In this document: positions 25,117 to 34,722 of the stretch, piece by piece
How the letters are laid out: each line of letters begins with the position of its first letter
How positions within the stretch are numbered: the first letter of the stretch is position 1
Assembly (NCBI GenBank): GCA_016191785.1
Contig: JACPVJ010000195.1
Location: forward strand, 1-35,104
Direction of reading: 5' to 3'
Source of the DNA: Myxococcales bacterium
GTDB taxonomy: Bacteria; Myxococcota_A; Polyangia; Polyangiales; Polyangiaceae
DNA: 35,104 nucleotides
Made by a program: the position numbers and the translations under genes
The notes under the pieces: model-generated
What the model was told of the DNA's origin: nothing
The model's input: the letters and a program-made list of their open reading frames with translations, nothing else
Database searches by the model: none

Positions 25117-27208
25117 GGCACCCCTCCGACGCCGACGACCCGGACCAGCACCCGATCGAAGTCGAGGGACAGCCCCGAGTCGGAGGTCTTGCCTTCGCCG
25201 CCTTCCACCTGGCCGATCAGCGCGGGCACGTCGTCCGGCCACCAGTTCACGTTGTCGTCGATCAGGCTGTCCAGGGCTCGCCAGGCCTCGCCGGCGCCCT
25301 TCACGTCTGCCTCGACCGTGGGGGCGAACACCGCGGCGTCCAGATCTCGCAGGTTCAGCGTGCCCACGAATCGCCGGCGCCCGATCTTTTTCGGTAGCTT
25401 TTTGCCGGCCGACGCCAGCACGTGCTCGCCGTCCTTGATGCGGGGGAAATAGGTCGCCTCGGTCTTCGGGTTCCAGACCAGCACACCCAGGAGATCACGG
25501 GCCATGCGGTTGGTGACCTCGATGTCGCCGCCGCGTTCGACCAGGCTGACCCCGCCCCCCAGTGAGGTGAAGCCGTCCTCTCGAACCACCACCGTCTGCC
25601 AGGGTTTGGCCTGGAACTTCTCGAGCCGCGCGCCGTCGCGATCGACCACCAGCTCGCGAGAGGTCTCGGCCGCGTCGTCTCCGGCGACGTCGAGCACGTT
25701 CTGCCGATCCGACGCCCGCACCAGGAGCTGCTCGGCGGCCGAGGCGTAGAAGCCTCGGAAGCGCGTGACGCTGCCGCGGGTCATGCCGGCCGCGGCCTCG
25801 ATCACCGTGAGGTGACGGGCGCGGCCCGAAACCCCTTTGGCCAACGCGCCCAGGACCACGATCGCGCCCATGGTGACGCCGGACCAGATCGGCAGATGCC
25901 AGAGCGCGCGCAGGGGCTTGCCCTTCTTCGAAGCCAAATAGAAGTTGAGCGGCCCGGCGAGCATCGAATAGGCAATGAGCAAGAGCAGCGCCACCACCAC
26001 CGCCCAGCGCGCGCCCTCGTTGGGATCCAGGTGCTTGCGGATGCCGTCGAGGGACGCGGTGTCCAGGGCGCTGACGCCGTGGGGCAGCGCCAGCGACACC
26101 TGCCGGTCCCAGGCGTGGCGGGTCAGGTCGGCCAGCTTGAGGCGCACCCACTCGTCGCTCGCCGCCGGGTCCCGGGTGGCGTCGAACGCCAGCAGGGTCA
26201 GCTCGCCCATGCCGTAGCTGGCGGTCGCGCCCCAGGGGCTCGCCGTGAGGTTGCCCCCGTCGTAGCCAGTGAGGGCGCTCGACACCACGTTGCTCGGGGA
26301 GGCCCGCTTGACGACGTTGCGCGGAGAATAACCGTACCCGCCGCCGGTGTCGGTGGGCACCATGAACTCGGCCTGACCCGAGAGCTCGCGAGCCGGCTTG
26401 CCGGCGGTGACCGGACCGCCAGCCATGGCGGTGAGCAGCGGCGAACGCAGATCTTCCGGGCGGGTGATGACTACGGCCAACGAGCCGCCGCCCAGCACCC
26501 AGTTCGCGAGCGCGTCGAGCTCGGCCCCCTGCAGCGCGGTCAACTGCTCGCTCTTGGCCAGCACCAGCGTGCTCGGCGCGTAGCCCGCGGGCCGATCGGG
26601 CAAGACCGGATCGCCGGTCGCGGCGTTCACCTGCGGCGACGCCACTCCGAGCGAGGGCGCGCTGTAGCTGTAGCTCGCGCGGAACGGCGCGGTGTGCTGG
26701 GCGGCCACCCGCATGCCCCGGAGCCCAGGCCCGACGCGACTGGGCAGGGTCAGGTCGAAGAGCGTCGGCTCGAGGGGTCGGGGGTCTGGCAGGTTCACCG
26801 CAGCGATCTCGTTGCCCTTGGCGTCGAACGCGTGCAAGGACAGCTGCGGCGGCGTGTGCATGAACCCGTGGGTCGGAAGCACCAGCGTGACGCGGCCCTT
26901 GCCGGCCACGGCGAAGGGCGCGCGGGTGCGCAGGCGGCGATCGGCGCCGCTCCATCGGAGCTCGCTGGTCACCTCGACGTTCCCCTCGAGCTGCTGGTCG
27001 GTGGTGTTGAAGAGTCGGACCACCACGGTGAGCCAGCGCGGGCCCGCGGGGGACCCCGGGCCGAGCAAGGGGACCGCGTCGATCGAAAGCGGCGCGGGGC
27101 CCGCCGGCGCGCCGGGTGCGGCGGGCGCCTCGGTCTCTTCGGCGCCGGCGCGCCCTCCGACCAGCAGGAGCACGAGCGCGGCGACGAGGACGACGGCCCG
27201 GCGAACGA

Positions 27209-27212
<4 letters not shown>
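25113..27212 (-). CDS. Exported membrane protein with amidotransferase-like segment
   Basis: This 699-residue protein has a signal peptide (about 1-24, ending AGAEE). A long extracytoplasmic region with beta-rich segments follows, and a class I amidotransferase-like piece at about 210-262 (STLVLAKSEQLTALQGAELD then WVLGGGSLAVVITRPEDL). Two membrane helices lie at about 402-420 and 441-459, followed by another large beta-rich region. The amidotransferase-like piece lacks a catalytic Cys and parallels the ABC auxiliary domain found in GldG-like proteins that accompany ABC-2 exporters. That, and the 4-base overlaps with MoxR upstream and the ATPase downstream, suggest an accessory subunit of the exporter (inference). 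A Tyr/Gly-rich loop GGGYGYSPRN occurs near 290-300. I do not recognise a named family. Confidence 0.85.
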
Positions 27213-28243
<1,031 letters not shown>

Positions 28244-28279
28244 GGGGCTGGCCGAGCGTAGTCCGAGCGGGTCAGCGCT

Positions 28280-30076
28280 TCACGGCTGAAAATACCGGCC
28301 GACCTGCTCGCGGTATTCTTCCGGGACTTCGGCGCCTTCGACCCCGCCGAGCTCGCTCGGCCCGGCCTGGCCGAGCGCACCGGTGCCGGCTTGGTTCGCC
28401 GTCTCGCCGGGACGCGAGGGCGCTCGGCCCATGGTGCTGCCCTGCATCGGCGCGCCCGCGTTCATCTTGCCGGTCGCCTTGGAGCGCAACCCCTTGGCGT
28501 CCAGCTTCGCGGTGTTGCCCTTGTGGTCGCCGGTTCCGAAGTCCTTCTTGCTGCCCGGCCCGCCCGCCCCGTCGGCCTTGTCGCCTTTGTTTCCCTTGTC
28601 GCCCTTGTTGCCTGGGGCGCCGCCCGGCTGACCGCCCTCGCTGCCCAAGGCCGGCCCCGGCGCCACGCCGCCGCGCCCGCGCTCGGCTTCGGCGCCGCCG
28701 CGCTCGGCATCGCCCAGGCCCTTGTCGCGCTCGCTCTCTTTGCTGGCGTCCGGCTTGGCCAGGTCTTTCAGCTGCTCTTCGAGGGCCTTTTGACCTTCGG
28801 GTGTGCCCAGCCGTTTGGCCATGTCGTCGATCTGCTCTTTGGTCATCGGAGCCGCGCCCCCCGGCTGTTGCTCCATCTGTTTCTGGAGCCGCTCGGCCAG
28901 GCGCTTGCGCTCTTCTTCGGTCATGCCCCCGAGGGCCTTCTCGAGGGACTCGGCCAGACGCTTCTGGGCCTCGGGGCTGCCGCTCTGGCCGAACTCTTCC
29001 AGGTCTTTGAGGGCCTCTTCGCTCAGCTTGCCCTTCATGCCTCGGGCCAGCTCACGCAGCGCTTCGGCCTTGGCTTCGCGCTTCTCGAACAGCTTCTTCT
29101 GCTCCTCGAGGGCTTGGGCGAGCTCCTTCGCGCCCTTCTCGCGGGCTGCCTTCTGCGCCTCGTCGAGGGCTTGTTTCGCCGCTTCGCGATCGGCCTTCTC
29201 GGCCTTGTTCGCCAGCTCTTGCATCTTCTTGTCGAACTCGACCAGGTCCCCGTCCCCCAGGGCCTTGGCCGCGTCCTTGGTGCTCTTGTTCTCGGCCAGC
29301 TTGCCGACCGCGGCCTCGAGCCCCGCCCGGTTCTTTTGATCTCCCAGCTTCAGGCGCTCGGCGGCGACGTCGTCGCGCAGCTTGGCGATCTTCGACTGGG
29401 CCTCGCGCTTCTCCATCCCCTTCGCGAGCTCTTCGCGCAGGCGCTTGGCCTCTTCGGCGATCTGCTTCAAGCGCTCGCGCTGCTCGGCGTCGCGGGCGTC
29501 CAGGTTCTCGAGGCGCTCGATCTTCTCGAGCCCCTGCAGGTTCGCGAGCTGCACTCGCGACGAGCCCGGAGCGGCGGGCGCCGCCGCGGGGCCCGGCGGG
29601 AGCGGGATCACGCTCAGATAGATCACTGCGCCGATGCCCACCGGCGTCAGCGCGTGCAGGGCGCGGAGGACGCGCGGGCGTGCGCGCTTCCGATCGCCCT
29701 TGTCGAGCGCGTGGACGGCGTCCCCCAGCACCACCGCGCCGGCGTCGTCTTCCGAGCCGAGCTCGAGGGCGGTGCTGATCGCTTCCTTCGACTCGAGGCG
29801 CGCATCCAGGTAGAGCGCCACGTCGGTGTCAGTCATCCGGCGGCGCGTCGCGATCAAGAGCGCGACCAGCACGCCGACGGCGCCGAGGGCAGCGGCGGCT
29901 GGGCGCAACGTCCCGAGGCGTTGCCACCACAGGGCCGCCGCGACCACGCCGGCGACGGCGAAGCCCACCGCGAGCCCGGTCAAGAGCGCGCGTGCCGCGA
30001 GGCGCAGGCGGACGTGACGGGCCCAGCGCTGGAACAGTCGGTGGAATCGGCCGAGCTCGGTGTTCGCGGGCGGCAT
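28280..30076 (-). CDS. Coiled-coil membrane protein (DUF4175-like), first gene of the MoxR unit
   Basis: This 598-residue protein has hydrophobic segments at about 28-50 and 58-76, a third near 143-160, and the family-like sequence DVALYLDARLESKEAISTALEL just after the second (about 85-106). The middle (about 180-430) is a long Glu/Lys/Ala-rich coiled coil. The C-terminal third is Gly-rich and low-complexity with a collagen-like GNKGDKGNKGDK run and ends in VPEEYREQVGRYFQP, a motif that recurs at the C-terminus of proteins encoded next to MoxR/BatA genes. It probably spans the inner membrane with a long rod in the periplasm (inference). It is the first gene of the minus-strand series, and the 125-base gap upstream divides it from panB on the other strand. 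Confidence 0.85.
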   Translation of the reverse strand: MPPANTELGRFHRLFQRWARHVRLRLAARALLTGLAVGFAVAGVVAAALWWQRLGTLRPAAAALGAVGVLVALLIATRRRMTDTDVALYLDARLESKEAISTALELGSEDDAGAVVLGDAVHALDKGDRKRARPRVLRALHALTPVGIGAVIYLSVIPLPPGPAAAPAAPGSSRVQLANLQGLEKIERLENLDARDAEQRERLKQIAEEAKRLREELAKGMEKREAQSKIAKLRDDVAAERLKLGDQKNRAGLEAAVGKLAENKSTKDAAKALGDGDLVEFDKKMQELANKAEKADREAAKQALDEAQKAAREKGAKELAQALEEQKKLFEKREAKAEALRELARGMKGKLSEEALKDLEEFGQSGSPEAQKRLAESLEKALGGMTEEERKRLAERLQKQMEQQPGGAAPMTKEQIDDMAKRLGTPEGQKALEEQLKDLAKPDASKESERDKGLGDAERGGAEAERGRGGVAPGPALGSEGGQPGGAPGNKGDKGNKGDKADGAGGPGSKKDFGTGDHKGNTAKLDAKGLRSKATGKMNAGAPMQGSTMGRAPSRPGETANQAGTGALGQAGPSELGGVEGAEVPEEYREQVGRYFQP

Positions 30077-30084
30077 GCGGTCCT

Positions 30085-30113
30085 ATTCTGGGGCCTCGGC
30101 CCGCCTCTTTCTA
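30085..30113 (-). promoter_or_regulatory. Possible promoter of the coiled-coil/MoxR operon
   Basis: On the minus strand TAGAAA (30113-30108) and CAGAAT (30090-30085) are 17 bases apart, each 4 of 6 to the sigma70 consensus. The start would fall almost at the ATG 30076, giving a very short leader. Weak, but the position fits the first gene of the unit. Confidence 0.25.
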
Positions 30114-30157
30114 CGAGCGAGCCCCCCGATTGTGTTCCGCGCCGAGCGTGGTTCCGG

Positions 30158-30173
30158 CCGGCCCACGGGCCGG
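30158..30173. promoter_or_regulatory. Palindrome in the panB leader
   Basis: CCGGCCC-AC-GGGCCGG has perfect 7-bp arms and lies about 30 bases before the panB ATG (30202), between two divergent operons. It could be an operator or a leader hairpin. GC-rich DNA makes such symmetry more likely by chance. Confidence 0.3.
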
Positions 30174-30201
30174 AGGGGGGCGTGGTAGGCTCGCCGCCCT
30201 G

Positions 30202-31098
30202 ATGAAACCCGCGGACAAAGTCACGGTTCCGAGCCTTCGGGCCCGAAAGGGGGTCGGCCCGAAGATCGCGATGGTCACCGCCTACGACGCGACCCTGGCG
30301 CGGCTCTTGGACGAGGGGGGCGCCGACATCCTCTTGATCGGCGACTCGCTCGGGATGGTGGTGCAGGGGCACGGCAACACCCTGGCCGTGACCGTGGACG
30401 ACATCTGCTACCACGGCCGCGCCGTGGCTCGCGCTGCGCGCCGCGCGCACTTGGTCGGCGACATGCCGTTCATGAGCTTCCAGGTATCACCCGAGAAGGC
30501 GCTCGAGAACGCCGGCGCGATGTTGAAGCACGGCGGCTTCGAGGCGGTGAAGCTCGAGGGCGGCCTGGTGGTCGCCGAGCACGTGCACCGCATCGTGCAA
30601 GCGGGGATCCCGGTGATGGGCCACGTCGGGCTCTTGCCGCAGTCGGTGCACGCGATGGGCGGCTTCAGGGTGCAAGGCAAGGGGGAGGACGCCGCCGCGT
30701 CGGTGCTGGCCGACGCCAAGGCGCTGGAGCAGGCGGGCGCGTACTCGATCGTGCTCGAGGGCTTGCCCGCACCGGTCGCACAGCGCATCACCGAGGCCGT
30801 GGGCATCCCCACCATCGGCATCGGCGCGGGGCCGCACTGCGATGGTCAGGTGCTAGTCTGCTACGACTTCCTCGGCATGTACCGGGACGTGCAGCCGAAG
30901 TTCGTGAAGCGCTACGCCGAGCTGGGCGACCTCGTGATCGACGCCACGCGACGCTACGTCGGCGAGGTGCAAGCCGGCACGTTCCCGGGCGTGGCGCACA
31001 GCTTCGGCATGGGCAAGGCCCACAGCACCGGCGAGCCCACCGGCGCGAAACCGGTCGTCGCCTCGGAGCCGCCCGCCTACGGGCCGACCGAGGACTGA
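30202..31098 (+). CDS. panB: 3-methyl-2-oxobutanoate hydroxymethyltransferase
   Basis: This 298-residue enzyme transfers a one-carbon unit from methylenetetrahydrofolate to 2-oxoisovalerate to make ketopantoate, the first step toward pantothenate and CoA. The metal and substrate residues can be placed: Asp48 in LIGDSLGMVV, Asp87 in VGDMPFMSF, Glu119 in VKLEGG, and the catalytic Glu186 in SIVLEGLP, matching E. coli Asp45, Asp84, Glu114 and Glu181. HVGLLPQSVHAMGGFRVQGK is also standard. The C-terminus extends about 30 residues beyond the core and is Pro/Gly-rich. The ATG 30202 is chosen because open sequence upstream runs into the divergent gene. It heads a plus-strand operon with panC and tmk; 84 bases, including a short palindrome (31108-31121), separate it from panC. 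Confidence 0.97.
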   Translation: MKPADKVTVPSLRARKGVGPKIAMVTAYDATLARLLDEGGADILLIGDSLGMVVQGHGNTLAVTVDDICYHGRAVARAARRAHLVGDMPFMSFQVSPEKALENAGAMLKHGGFEAVKLEGGLVVAEHVHRIVQAGIPVMGHVGLLPQSVHAMGGFRVQGKGEDAAASVLADAKALEQAGAYSIVLEGLPAPVAQRITEAVGIPTIGIGAGPHCDGQVLVCYDFLGMYRDVQPKFVKRYAELGDLVIDATRRYVGEVQAGTFPGVAHSFGMGKAHSTGEPTGAKPVVASEPPAYGPTED

Positions 31099-31182
31099 CC
31101 GCGTCGCCCCCGCCGGCGGGGCTGCCGAAGTGCGCGCGCGCATGGCCGCCGCGCCCGAGCTGTGCATCAATGCGTGACCTCC

Positions 31183-32064
31183 ATGCCGCTCGAGCTTTGT
31201 CGGACCGCCTCCGAGTTCCGCGCCGCCTGCGACCGCGTTCGAGCGAGCGGGCGCCGGCTCGGCCTGGTCCCGACCATGGGCGCGTTGCACGCCGGTCACG
31301 TCGCTCTGGTCACCGAGGCGCGGCGGCGGGCGGACGACGCGGCCGTCACCATCTTCGTCAACCCGACCCAGTTCGGTCCGACCGAAGACTTTGCCAAGTA
31401 CCCCCGCACCCTCGAGTCGGATCTGGCCAAGTGCGAGGCCGCGGGTGCCGCGCTGGTGTTCGCGCCCGAAGCCGGCGAGATGTACCCGGCCGGCGAACGG
31501 ACGCGGGTGCGCGTCGAGGGCCTGACCGCTCACTTCTGCGGTCGATCACGCCCGGGTCACTTCGAAGGCGTGACCACCATCGTGGCGAAGCTCTTCGCCG
31601 TCGCCGGTGCCTGCACGGCGGTGTTCGGCCGCAAGGACTACCAGCAGCTCAAGGTGATCCAGCGCATGACGCGGGATCTGCTCTTGCCCGTCGAGGTGGT
31701 GGGCTTTCCGACGGTCCGCGAGCCCGACGGTCTGGCGCTCTCGTCGCGGAACGCCTACTTGTCTGCGGACGACCGCGCGCGCGCGCTGGTGCTCTCGCGC
31801 TCCCTCGGGGCGGCGGTGCGGCGCTTCGATGCGGGCGAGCGAGCCGCTGGCGCCCTGCGCCTGCCGGTGCAAGAGGCCCTGTGCGCGGTGGGGCTCGCTC
31901 CGGACTACGTCACGCTCGGCGACAGTGAGACCCTCGAGCCCATCGGCGACGACGCAGAAGTGGGTGACCGGGCGCTCTTGGCGCTGGCGGTGCGCGTCGG
32001 GGGCGCGCGCCTGATCGACAACGTGGTGCTGGGTGAAGACGCGGCCCCCGGGGCGTCGCCGTGA
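31183..32064 (+). CDS. panC: Pantothenate synthetase
   Basis: This 293-residue enzyme condenses pantoate with beta-alanine using ATP, the last step of pantothenate synthesis. Family motifs are clear: VPTMGALHAGH (29-39) with the HxGH nucleotide signature, FVNPTQFGPTEDFAKYPRT (58-76), SRPGHFEGV (122-130), FGRKDYQQL (148-156) and the KMSKS-like LALSSRNAYLS (184-194). The ATG 31183 gives the usual start PLELCRTASEFR; an ATG at 31162 is also in frame but adds a region unlike the family. No good ribosome site is visible. It follows panB and its stop overlaps the GTG of tmk as GTGA. The genes encode successive parts of CoA precursor supply. panD is not in the window. Confidence 0.96.
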   Translation: MPLELCRTASEFRAACDRVRASGRRLGLVPTMGALHAGHVALVTEARRRADDAAVTIFVNPTQFGPTEDFAKYPRTLESDLAKCEAAGAALVFAPEAGEMYPAGERTRVRVEGLTAHFCGRSRPGHFEGVTTIVAKLFAVAGACTAVFGRKDYQQLKVIQRMTRDLLLPVEVVGFPTVREPDGLALSSRNAYLSADDRARALVLSRSLGAAVRRFDAGERAAGALRLPVQEALCAVGLAPDYVTLGDSETLEPIGDDAEVGDRALLALAVRVGGARLIDNVVLGEDAAPGASP

Positions 32065-32702
32065 GCGGTGACCGCGGGCGCTTCGTCGTGCTCGAGGGCA
32101 TCGACGGCTCGGGCACCAGCACCCAGCTCGAACGTCTGGCGCAGGCCCTGGAAGCCCGCGGGCTCGACGTTCACCGCACCGCCGAGCCGAGCACGGGGCC
32201 GGTGGGCACGCTGATCCGCCAGTACCTGCGCCACGAGCTCTTGGGGCCCGCGGCGTGGGACACGATGGCCCTGCTCTTCGCTGCCGATCGCCTCGACCAC
32301 GTGGCTCGCGAGATCGAGCCGACGCTCGCGCGGGGCGGCTGGGTGATCTCGGACCGGTACGATCTGTCCAGCCTGGCCTATCAGTCCGCGACCGCGCCGA
32401 GCGCCGAGGTGGTGGGCTGGATCCGCGAGCTGAACGTGCGGGCGCTGCGGCCGGATCTCACCGTGATCGTCGACGTGCCTGCGGAGGCCGCGGCGGCTCG
32501 GCGTGGGGCCCGCGGCGGCGACGCGGAGCTGTACGAGAAGACCGAGCTTCAGGGCCGGCTGGCCGAGATCTACGCGCAGGGCGAGGCGCTGGTGCCGGGC
32601 GATCGGGTGCGCCACGTCTCGGGCCTGGGTGACCCCGACGAGGTGACCGCACGGCTGCTCGCGCTGGTCGACGCCGAGCTCAGAATACCCAGCCCACGCT
32701 GA
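32061..32702 (+). CDS. tmk: Thymidylate kinase with altered Walker A motif
   Basis: This 213-residue enzyme phosphorylates dTMP to dTDP with ATP. The P-loop reads LEGIDGSGTSTQ (11-22), so Thr19 stands where the ATP-binding lysine is expected (GxxGxGKS/T). The rest is canonical: TAEPSTGPVGTLIRQYL (40-56), FAADRLDH (73-80), ISDRYDLSSLAYQ (96-108) with the DR(Y/S) motif, and a C-terminal LID-like region around EKTELQGRLAEIY. I recall P-loops of the GTTT/GTST form in other deltaproteobacterial Tmk sequences, so it may be a lineage trait rather than loss of function. The GTG start overlaps the panC stop. The 3' end overlaps the convergent outer-membrane-type gene by 23 bases. Confidence 0.93.
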   Translation: MSGDRGRFVVLEGIDGSGTSTQLERLAQALEARGLDVHRTAEPSTGPVGTLIRQYLRHELLGPAAWDTMALLFAADRLDHVAREIEPTLARGGWVISDRYDLSSLAYQSATAPSAEVVGWIRELNVRALRPDLTVIVDVPAEAAAARRGARGGDAELYEKTELQGRLAEIYAQGEALVPGDRVRHVSGLGDPDEVTARLLALVDAELRIPSPR

Positions 32703-33222
32703 GGTCGAGCCCGAGCGTGGTGCGGGTGTTCGGGGCGAGCCGCCCCTTTTCGTCGAATTCGTGGATCACGTCCAGCGACGCTGCCGGCGTGATCTCTTGC
32801 AGGTTCCAGATCACGAAGCGGTTGCCGAAGCGCAGCGACTCCTGGATGCGCCAGGCGGCGCCCACGTGGCGATCGGTCGGCACGTAGGTGACACTGGTGC
32901 GGGCGGCATCTGCGGCGGCGCCCAGGTACGGCCCGGCCATCCCTCGATGGCCTGACGCCCAGTCCCGGCGCGTGAGCCAGAATCGACCTTCACTGACGAA
33001 GCTCAGGGTGTACGAGCGGAAGTCCTCGCGGGCCGCGCGCCGGCCGCCCAGGCCCCCGAGCGCGCTCCAGCGCTCGGCCAGGTAGCGCTCGTACTGCACC
33101 ACGACGCCGCTCGAGGCGATCGCGAAGGGCTTGTGCGATACCGCGTTCCGCTTGCCCTTCGGCTCCGCGCGAGCCGCGCTGGCCAGGAGCAACACGCACG
33201 CCAAGAGCGGCGCGCGCCTCAT
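32680..33222 (-). CDS. Small exported protein, probably outer-membrane beta-barrel
   Basis: This 180-residue protein has a clear signal peptide (MRRAPLLACVLLLASAARA, cleavage near residue 19). The mature part alternates polar and hydrophobic residues in short strands (for example VVVQYERYLAERW, YTLSFVSEGRFWL, TRTTLGLDLSVGWVF) and ends in Trp-Val-Phe. A terminal aromatic residue is the recognition signature of outer-membrane barrels. Strand count suggests about eight, so a small barrel is likely (inference). No motif of a named porin is recognised. Its ATG 33222 overlaps the stop of the upstream esterase gene as ATGA, so the two are one unit. It converges on tmk with 23 bases of coding overlap. 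Confidence 0.8.
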   Translation of the reverse strand: MRRAPLLACVLLLASAARAEPKGKRNAVSHKPFAIASSGVVVQYERYLAERWSALGGLGGRRAAREDFRSYTLSFVSEGRFWLTRRDWASGHRGMAGPYLGAAADAARTSVTYVPTDRHVGAAWRIQESLRFGNRFVIWNLQEITPAASLDVIHEFDEKGRLAPNTRTTLGLDLSVGWVF

Positions 33223-34085
33223 GGCTCACCGATCTGCCGCGCCAAGAAATCCGCGATCACGAGCCAAGCCTCCGGGGTCTCGGTCAGCACCTCGAGCTCG
33301 AGCTCGCCCGGATCGGCGCCCGGTTGCAGCAGATGACCTCCCCCCGCGAGCCCGAGCTCGTCGGCCTCGTTGCCGGCAGCGCGCAGGGCGTCGCGCATCC
33401 ACCGCGACTGCTCGGGGGCTCCGATCCAATCGCCGCCGCCGCTCACCAGCAAGTACGGCGGCTCACCGGCATCGATCTGCGCGATGGGGGACGCTTGTTC
33501 GTACTCTTCGGGCAGCTGGCCCAACGTGCCGCCCATGAAGTCCTGGATCCACTCGGCGTCGGCGCGCTCGCGCAGGTCGTGGGCGCCTGCTCCCGGGATC
33601 ACCGCCGCGGGGCGCTCGGGGCGACCCCACCCACAGTCCGGCGCGAGGCTCGGCGTATCGTAGGCGACGCCCAAGAGCGACGCGAGGTGACCGCCCGCCG
33701 AGTAGCCCATCACCGCGATGCGCTTGGGGTCGATGCCGTACTCGTCGGCGTTTTGCTGGAGGAAGGCGAGGGCGCAGGCGGTGTCGCGGGGCGCGTTCGG
33801 AAACTCGCCGCCCGGGACCAGACGGTAGTTGATGCTGGCTGCGACGTACCCCGAGCGCGCGAAGCGGCGGGCCGCGTTGTCGAAATGCCTCTTGTCGCCC
33901 CAGCGCCAGGCGCCGCCGTGGATCAACATGATCGCCGGCTGCGGTCCGGACTCGTCTGGAAGGTACAGGTCGAGCTTGGTCGAGTCGCCGTAGCGGGAGT
34001 CGTACGAGACGTCTTCGATCTCGGTGGGCGCGCCGCACCCGAGGACCAGGGTCGACGCGAGAGCGAGCCCGAATCGGGGCCACAT
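33219..34085 (-). CDS. Alpha/beta hydrolase lipoprotein (esterase type)
   Basis: This 288-residue protein has the lipobox LVLGC with Cys17, so it is a lipoprotein. The hydrolase core has the oxyanion motif HGGAW (56-60), the nucleophile elbow GYSAG with Ser129 (127-131), a probable acid in GGGDWIG (Asp219) and the catalytic His251 in AGGGHLL. This is the HGG-type carboxylesterase/BD-FAE family of esterases, which cleave acyl or feruloyl esters. The order and spacing of the triad are normal. It is coupled to the small barrel protein downstream. The start ATG 34085 is close to the lipobox, as expected. Substrate cannot be told. Location is likely at the periplasmic side or the cell surface. Confidence 0.92.
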   Translation of the reverse strand: MWPRFGLALASTLVLGCGAPTEIEDVSYDSRYGDSTKLDLYLPDESGPQPAIMLIHGGAWRWGDKRHFDNAARRFARSGYVAASINYRLVPGGEFPNAPRDTACALAFLQQNADEYGIDPKRIAVMGYSAGGHLASLLGVAYDTPSLAPDCGWGRPERPAAVIPGAGAHDLRERADAEWIQDFMGGTLGQLPEEYEQASPIAQIDAGEPPYLLVSGGGDWIGAPEQSRWMRDALRAAGNEADELGLAGGGHLLQPGADPGELELEVLTETPEAWLVIADFLARQIGEP

Positions 34086-34140
34086 GTCGCGAGTCTACAC
34101 GCGTTTTTCATCCGGGTCGGGCGCGTGCACGCGCCGGAAT

Positions 34141-34170
34141 TTGCCCGGGTGTGGGGCCCGGGACCATATT
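34141..34170 (+). promoter_or_regulatory. Possible promoter of a leaderless PDZ lipoprotein gene
   Basis: TTGCCC (34141-34146) and CATATT (34165-34170) are 18 bases apart and each match 4 of 6 consensus bases. Transcription would start about seven bases later, exactly at the GTG 34177, and no ribosome binding site is present. The gap to the divergent esterase gene is only 91 bases. Confidence 0.35.
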
Positions 34171-34176
34171 CGGGGC

Positions 34177-34716
34177 GTGAAGCGCGCGACCGTCCTGCCC
34201 CTGGTCCTGTTCCTCGCCGCCTGCGCAGGGCGCGAGAGCGACGCCGAGTACCCCCCTTCGAGCGACGTGCTGGTCGCCGACGCCGACGCCGACGAAGAAG
34301 AGGCGCGGACCAACGCTGAGCCGGCACGACCCGCGCCGCCAGCCGGGTCGCTGTGGCGTGACGAGGTCAACGCCATGGTGGACGCCGGCCTCGGCTGGTT
34401 CTTGCAGCGCGTCGACGTCGAGCCCGCCCTCGAGGCGGGGCAGTTTCGCGGTTTTCGGGTGGTGCGCCTGACCCCGCCGGACTTCTGGCAGGGCGTCGAG
34501 CTCCGCCCCGGTGACGTCGTGCTGAGCGTCAACGGCATGCCCATCGAGCGCGAGACCCAAGCCTACGAGGCGTTTCAAGCGCTGAAGAAGGCGTCCGAGC
34601 TTCGGGTTCGGTACGAGCGCGGCGGACGACAGCGCGAGCTGGTCTATCGGATCGTCGATCCACCCGCCGAGCCCGAGTCGAAGGTCACGGCGGACAAGCG
34701 CACCGCCGCGAAGTGA
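34177..34716 (+). CDS. PDZ-domain lipoprotein
   Basis: This 179-residue protein has the lipobox LAAC with Cys16, then an acidic linker (VADADADEEEA, about 33-43) and an Ala/Pro linker. The C-terminal part (about 60-160) has a PDZ-like arrangement: FRGFRVVRLTPPDFWQG, then VELRPGDVVLSVNGMPIE (107-124), then ELRVRYERGGRQRELVYRIV. This is like the PDZ domain of GspC and related secretion or protease partners. The GTG 34177 is chosen because the signal peptide starts there; the open frame upstream crosses the divergent promoter region. It may sit in the outer or inner membrane and bind a partner through the PDZ groove. No protease domain is present. It diverges from the esterase and converges on the Cys-rich gene. 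Confidence 0.85.
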   Translation: MKRATVLPLVLFLAACAGRESDAEYPPSSDVLVADADADEEEARTNAEPARPAPPAGSLWRDEVNAMVDAGLGWFLQRVDVEPALEAGQFRGFRVVRLTPPDFWQGVELRPGDVVLSVNGMPIERETQAYEAFQALKKASELRVRYERGGRQRELVYRIVDPPAEPESKVTADKRTAAK

Positions 34717-34722
34717 ACGGCG

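Noticed and set aside
28560..28625. Phage tail fibre or true collagen from the Gly-Asn-Lys-Gly-Asp run
   Set aside because: Only a few triplets are present, in a low-complexity tail of a membrane coiled-coil protein with no phage genes nearby.
28391..30202. 603-codon plus-strand frame opposite the coiled-coil gene, Leu-rich
   Set aside because: Its Leu/Phe repeats are the complement of Glu/Lys/Ala codons in the coiled coil; it is not a membrane protein gene.
31108..31121. 14-bp palindrome CCCCGCCGGCGGGG between panB and panC as an operator
   Set aside because: It is made only of G and C in very GC-rich DNA, and folds to a five-pair stem; chance is a sufficient explanation.
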